A DNA stretch of 64,000 bases from the NCBI RefSeq assembly GCF_008692845.1, contig NZ_VXJW01000017.1, positions 1 through 64,000 of the forward strand, written 5' to 3'. Below are positions 60,106 to 64,000 of the stretch, piece after piece. The stretch's first letter is position 1, and every line of letters starts with the position of its first letter. The DNA comes from Salmonella enterica subsp. arizonae (GTDB lineage Bacteria > Pseudomonadota > Gammaproteobacteria > Enterobacterales > Enterobacteriaceae). The notes beneath the pieces were generated by a model. That model was not told the DNA's origin. It was given only the letters and a program-made list of their open reading frames with translations, and did no database searches. A program made the translations under genes and the position numbers.

Positions 60106-62647
60106 GGACACGTTACACGTCTCTCGTCGACGTTTTCTGGCGCAGCTCGGCGGTCTGACGGTGGCGGGAATGCTGGGGCCGTCACTACTGACGCCCCGTA
60201 GCGCCCGCGCAGCGGATGCCGCGACGTCAGGCGCCGCGGCGAAAGAGGGTATCCTTACCGGTTCTCACTGGGGGGCGATTCGCGCCACGGTGGTCGACGG
60301 TCGATTTGTGGCGGCAAAACCGTTTGAACAGGATAAATATCCGTCCAAAATGATCGCCGGTTTGCCCGATCACGTCCACAATGCGGCGCGTATTCGCTAT
60401 CCGATGGTGCGTGTCGACTGGATGCGCAAAGGCTATCAAAGCGACACCTCGCAGCGCGGCGATAACCGTTTTGTGCGAGTCTCCTGGGATGAGGCGCTGG
60501 ATCTGTTCTATCAGGAGCTGGAGCGGGTACAGAAAACCTATGGGCCGAGCGCGTTACTGACGGCAAGCGGCTGGCAATCTACCGGCATGTTCCATAACGC
60601 CTCCGGGATGCTGGCGCGCGCGATTGCGCTGCATGGCAATAGCGTCAGCACGGGGGGAGACTATTCGACCGGCGCGGCGCAAGTGATTCTGCCGCGCGTG
60701 GTCGGTTCAATGGAAGTGTATGAACAGCAAACTTCATGGCCTCTTGTTTTGCAGAACAGTAAAACGATTGTGCTGTGGGGCTCCGATATGGTGAAAAACC
60801 AGCAGGCGAACTGGTGGTGCCCGGATCACGATGTCTATCAGTACTATGAGCAATTTAAAGAGAAGGTCGCCAGCGGCGCTATTTCGGTCATCAGCATCGA
60901 CCCGGTCGTCACCTCCACGCACGATTATCTGGGGCGCGATAAGGTCAAACATATCGCCATTAACCCGCAGACGGATGTTCCGCTACAACTGGCGTTGGCG
61001 CACACCCTGTACAGCGAGAAACTATACGATAAAAACTTCCTCGATAACTACTGCGTCGGTTTTGACCAGTTCCTCCCCTATTTGCTGGGCGAGAAAGATG
61101 GACAGCCCAAAGATGCCGTCTGGGCGGAAAAACTGTGTGGTATTGACGCCGACACCATCCGCGCGCTGGCGCGGCAGATGGCGGGCGACAGAACGCAGAT
61201 CATCGCCGGCTGGTGCGTACAGCGTATGCAGCATGGCGAACAGTGGTCATGGATGGTCGTCGTGCTGGCGGCAATGCTGGGACAGATTGGTTTGCCGGGC
61301 GGCGGCTTTGGCTTTGGCTGGCACTACAACGGCGCTGGCACGCCCAGCCGTAAGGGCATTATTTTAAGCGGCTTCTCTGGTTCGACGACCGTTCCGCCAG
61401 TACACGACAGCACGGATTACAAAGGCTACAGCAGCACCATTCCTATCGCGCGTTTTATGGATGCCATCCTTGAACCCGGTAAGGTCATTAACTGGAACGG
61501 AAAATCGGTTAAATTACCGCCGCTGAAGATGTGCGTTTTCGCCGGAACCAACCCGTTCCACCGACATCAACAAATTAACCGCATTATTGAGGGGTGGCGC
61601 AAGCTGGAAACGGTGATCGCTATTGATAACCAGTGGACGTCGACCTGTCGTTTTGCGGATATCGTTTTACCAGCGACCACCCAGTTTGAGCGGAACGACC
61701 TCGATCAGTTCGGCAACCACTCCAACCGCGGCATTATCGCCATGAAACAGGTGGTGGCGCCGCAGTTTGAAGCGCGTAACGACTTTGATATTTTCCGCGA
61801 TCTCTGCCGACGCTTTAACCGTGAAGCGGCGTTCACGGAAGGTCTCGATGAAATAGGCTGGCTGAAACGTATCTGGCAGGAAGGGAGCCAGCAGGGGAAA
61901 GGTCGCGGTATCCACTTACCGACTTTCGAGGTGTTCTGGAATCAGCAGGAGTACATTGAGTTTGATCATCCGCAGGTGTTTGTACGCCATCAGGCTTTCC
62001 GTGAAGATCCGGACCTGGAGCCGTTGGGCACGCCAAGCGGCTTGATCGAGATTTACTCCAAAACGATCGCCGACATGAAATACGACGATTGTCAGGGCCA
62101 TCCTATGTGGTTCGAAAAAATCGAGCGCTCGCATGGCGGGCCAGGATCGCAGCGCTGGCCGTTGCACTTACAATCCGTCCACCCTGATTTCCGTTTGCAT
62201 TCCCAACTGTGCGAGTCGAGAACTCTGCGCCAGCAATATGCCGTTGGCGGCAAGGAGCCGGTCTTTATTAATCCACAGGATGCCAGAGCGCGCGGGATCC
62301 GTAACGGTGATATTGTGCGGGTATTCAATGCACGCGGGCAGGTACTGGCGGGGGCGGTAGTTTCCGATCGCTATGCGCCGGGCGTGGCGCGAATTCATGA
62401 AGGCGCCTGGTACGATCCTGATAAAGGCGGCGAAATTAATGCGCTTTGTAAATACGGCAACCCTAACGTATTAACACTGGATATTGGTACATCGCAACTT
62501 GCACAGGCGACCAGCGCGCATACGACGCTGGTGGAAATTGAAAAATATACCGGCCATCTTGATAACGTCACGGCATTTAACGGTCCGGTAGAGATGGTCG
62601 CGCAGTGTGAATATGTACCCGCATCGCAGGGGAATCAACATGATTAA
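60095..62647 (+). CDS. torA: trimethylamine-N-oxide reductase TorA
   Basis: An 850-aa periplasmic molybdoenzyme of the DMSO-reductase family. Twin-arginine signal ([16 protein letters not shown]), mature region from about residue 45, and the serine ligand for molybdenum in [10 protein letters not shown]. Overlaps torC by 11 bp. Reduces TMAO to trimethylamine in anaerobic respiration. Confidence 0.97.
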   Translation: MKNKDTLHVSRRRFLAQLGGLTVAGMLGPSLLTPRSARAADAATSGAAAKEGILTGSHWGAIRATVVDGRFVAAKPFEQDKYPSKMIAGLPDHVHNAARIRYPMVRVDWMRKGYQSDTSQRGDNRFVRVSWDEALDLFYQELERVQKTYGPSALLTASGWQSTGMFHNASGMLARAIALHGNSVSTGGDYSTGAAQVILPRVVGSMEVYEQQTSWPLVLQNSKTIVLWGSDMVKNQQANWWCPDHDVYQYYEQFKEKVASGAISVISIDPVVTSTHDYLGRDKVKHIAINPQTDVPLQLALAHTLYSEKLYDKNFLDNYCVGFDQFLPYLLGEKDGQPKDAVWAEKLCGIDADTIRALARQMAGDRTQIIAGWCVQRMQHGEQWSWMVVVLAAMLGQIGLPGGGFGFGWHYNGAGTPSRKGIILSGFSGSTTVPPVHDSTDYKGYSSTIPIARFMDAILEPGKVINWNGKSVKLPPLKMCVFAGTNPFHRHQQINRIIEGWRKLETVIAIDNQWTSTCRFADIVLPATTQFERNDLDQFGNHSNRGIIAMKQVVAPQFEARNDFDIFRDLCRRFNREAAFTEGLDEIGWLKRIWQEGSQQGKGRGIHLPTFEVFWNQQEYIEFDHPQVFVRHQAFREDPDLEPLGTPSGLIEIYSKTIADMKYDDCQGHPMWFEKIERSHGGPGSQRWPLHLQSVHPDFRLHSQLCESRTLRQQYAVGGKEPVFINPQDARARGIRNGDIVRVFNARGQVLAGAVVSDRYAPGVARIHEGAWYDPDKGGEINALCKYGNPNVLTLDIGTSQLAQATSAHTTLVEIEKYTGHLDNVTAFNGPVEMVAQCEYVPASQGNQHD

Positions 62648-63272
62648 GCAGCCAGCGCTAGCTCAGGAACAGTATGCCTGCGTATACGCATGGCTGGCGT
62701 TACTCTTTTTCCGGGAAGTGGATGATGAAGGGTTAATGCAACTACAGTCCGCGGAGATCGCGGACTGGCTGGCGCTATTAAAGCGCCAGCCCGCTCTGAC
62801 GGCGTCGGTGGCGCAACTCGAACAAAAAATTGCCGCGCTCCGTCAGCGCCAGGATGCGCAGCTAGAGCTGGCCGCAGATTTTTGCGGTTTATTTCTGATG
62901 ACGGATAAAAAATCAGCGTTGCCCTACGCCTCGCAGTACCTGCAAAAGGAACCCGGCATGATTAAACATTTATTGCTTGAAGCCGGGATGGACGTCAACG
63001 ACGGTTTTAAAGAGCCAACCGATCATCTGGCGATTTATCTGGAATTACTCAGTCATTTACATTTTTCGTTAGGTGAATCGTTCCAACAACGGAGAATGAA
63101 TAAATTACGCCAGAAAACATTGTCGTCATTACTGGAATGGCTTCCGGAATTTACAAATAATTGCGTTAAGCATGATCCTTATGGTTTTTATGCTGCGTTA
63201 AGTCAATTATTATTAGCTATCGTTCGTTTTGATGACGGAGAAGAGGATTTCCCCATTGTTGCTGCTGGATAA
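62640..63272 (+). CDS. torD: TorA-specific chaperone TorD
   Basis: A 210-aa all-helical cytoplasmic chaperone that binds apo-TorA and its signal peptide until cofactor insertion. Conserved [15 protein letters not shown] and [17 protein letters not shown] are present. ATG overlaps the torA stop by 8 bp; AGGGG ribosome site. Confidence 0.94.
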   Translation: MIKQPALAQEQYACVYAWLALLFFREVDDEGLMQLQSAEIADWLALLKRQPALTASVAQLEQKIAALRQRQDAQLELAADFCGLFLMTDKKSALPYASQYLQKEPGMIKHLLLEAGMDVNDGFKEPTDHLAIYLELLSHLHFSLGESFQQRRMNKLRQKTLSSLLEWLPEFTNNCVKHDPYGFYAALSQLLLAIVRFDDGEEDFPIVAAG

Positions 63273-63351
63273 ATTTGGTGATGTGCATCGCAAAATGAAT
63301 CTTACGATAGCCGGGGGTTATCATATCTATAGGTTGAGCCAATTGTAATTA

Positions 63352-63392
63352 TTGATACCAATCAATATCCACGATGGGTTTGTATTTAGTAT
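63352..63392 (+). promoter_or_regulatory. FNR box and promoter of the cytochrome c peroxidase gene
   Basis: TTGATACCAATCAA (63352-63365) is a perfect FNR site (TTGAT-N4-ATCAA). A -10 candidate TAGTAT (63387-63392) puts the start near 63400, so the FNR site is centred at about -41.5, the class II activator position. Confidence 0.8.
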
Positions 63393-63461
63393 TGACGGGC
63401 CTCATGAGTAAAAAAATAAAATTTAATTAATCATGCCGCAATACCCCATAAGGATAGTGAT

Positions 63462-64000
63462 ATGAAAAAAATTACCCTCTATGCGACAACGGTTATCACC
63501 GTTGGGCTGTTATGTTATTTAGGTTTGTCCGGGTATGTATGGTTTCATGACAAACAGCGTAGTAAAAAAAACGATGTGCAGGCCTCTGTTGTGGGAGAAA
63601 ATAACAAAATACTTGGTTATTTCAGGGAGAAAGGATGTGATTATTGTCATACGCCTTCCGCTGAATTGCCTTTTTATTCCTCTTTTCCGGTAGCAAAGCA
63701 GCTAATGGATTACGACATCCAGCTCGGCTACAAATCGTTTAACCTGGAGGCGGTACGGGCCGCCCTGATCGCTGATACGCCTGTGCCGCAAAGCGAACTG
63801 AATAAAATTGAATGGGTTATGCAACATCAGACTATGCCGCCAACCCGCTATGTCGCACTGCACTGGGCGGGGGGCGTCAGCGATAAAGAGCGCACTGACA
63901 TCCTGAACTGGATAGCCGATCAGCGTGAGCGTAACTATGCCAGCGCCGACACCGACGCAGCGCACCGGAATGAACCCGTTCAGCCTATTCCGCGCAATAT
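63462..64000 (+). CDS. YhjA-type cytochrome c peroxidase, 5' part (cut by window end)
   Basis: Starts ATG at 63462 and remains open to the last base, about 179 residues visible. One N-terminal membrane anchor (ITLYATTVITVGLLCYLGL), then the extra N-terminal haem domain typical of YhjA (REKGCDYCHTPSAELPFYS, with CDYCH) and the start of the peroxidase linker (RNEPVQPIPRN). The YhjA family is a tri-haem quinol peroxidase active without oxygen. Here it follows torCAD. The catalytic domains lie outside the window. Confidence 0.92.
   Translation, partial: MKKITLYATTVITVGLLCYLGLSGYVWFHDKQRSKKNDVQASVVGENNKILGYFREKGCDYCHTPSAELPFYSSFPVAKQLMDYDIQLGYKSFNLEAVRAALIADTPVPQSELNKIEWVMQHQTMPPTRYVALHWAGGVSDKERTDILNWIADQRERNYASADTDAAHRNEPVQPIPRN

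Overview
The window is enterobacterial chromosome carrying the replication origin and the dnaA region, and it most likely comes from Salmonella enterica. Gene order matches the rrnC-rbs-oriC-atp-pst-mnmE-dnaA-gyrB stretch of E. coli, but read in the opposite direction. Three things point to Salmonella rather than Escherichia. There is no tnaCAB between mdtL and mnmE. A complete torSTRCAD locus and a YhjA-type cytochrome c peroxidase lie just beyond gyrB-yidA. The proteins are close to, but distinct from, their E. coli counterparts. The serovar cannot be read from the sequence.

Layout. 1-260: leader and tandem promoters of a leftward rRNA operon. 388-2531: yieP and hsrA. 2497-8378: rbsDACBKR on the minus strand with its operator region. 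8594-12308: kup, a 127-bp ERIC repeat in its leader, and ravA; viaA follows to 13753. 13758-15892: asnA, asnC and mioC. 15900-16185: oriC. 16270-26385: mnmG, rsmG and the full atpIBEFHAGDC operon. 26696-30190: glmU-glmS. 30507-35132: pstSCAB-phoU. 35176-41050: yieH, adeP, yieF, yieE, yidZ and mdtL. 41210-45064: mnmE, yidC, yidD, rnpA and rpmH on the minus strand. 45727-51884: dnaA, dnaN, recF and gyrB. 52093-52914: yidA. 53030-54267: a small degraded accessory region. 54268-63272: torS, torT, torR, torC, torA and torD. 63462-64000: 5' end of the cytochrome c peroxidase gene, cut by the window edge.

How the genes work together. The core is the replication-initiation module (dnaA, dnaN, recF, gyrB, and oriC with mioC and mnmG), ATP synthase, ribose and phosphate uptake, and the amino-sugar entry into cell-wall synthesis. 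The right end is anaerobic respiration: a TMAO-sensing phosphorelay (TorT/TorS/TorR) acting on four tor boxes ahead of torCAD, followed by a perfect FNR box ahead of the peroxidase. REP/BIME palindromes fill most gaps between transcription units.

The only clearly non-core stretch is 53060-54260. It holds an orphan FadR-type operator and a -35 element, a decayed IS3-family transposase remnant, a 3' gene fragment abutting it, a small secreted LprI/DUF1311-like protein gene, and an uncharacterised minus-strand reading frame. It sits next to yidA, where the galactonate (dgo) genes lie in E. coli. This is where an undescribed toxin/immunity-type pair could be hiding, although the toxin half would be broken.
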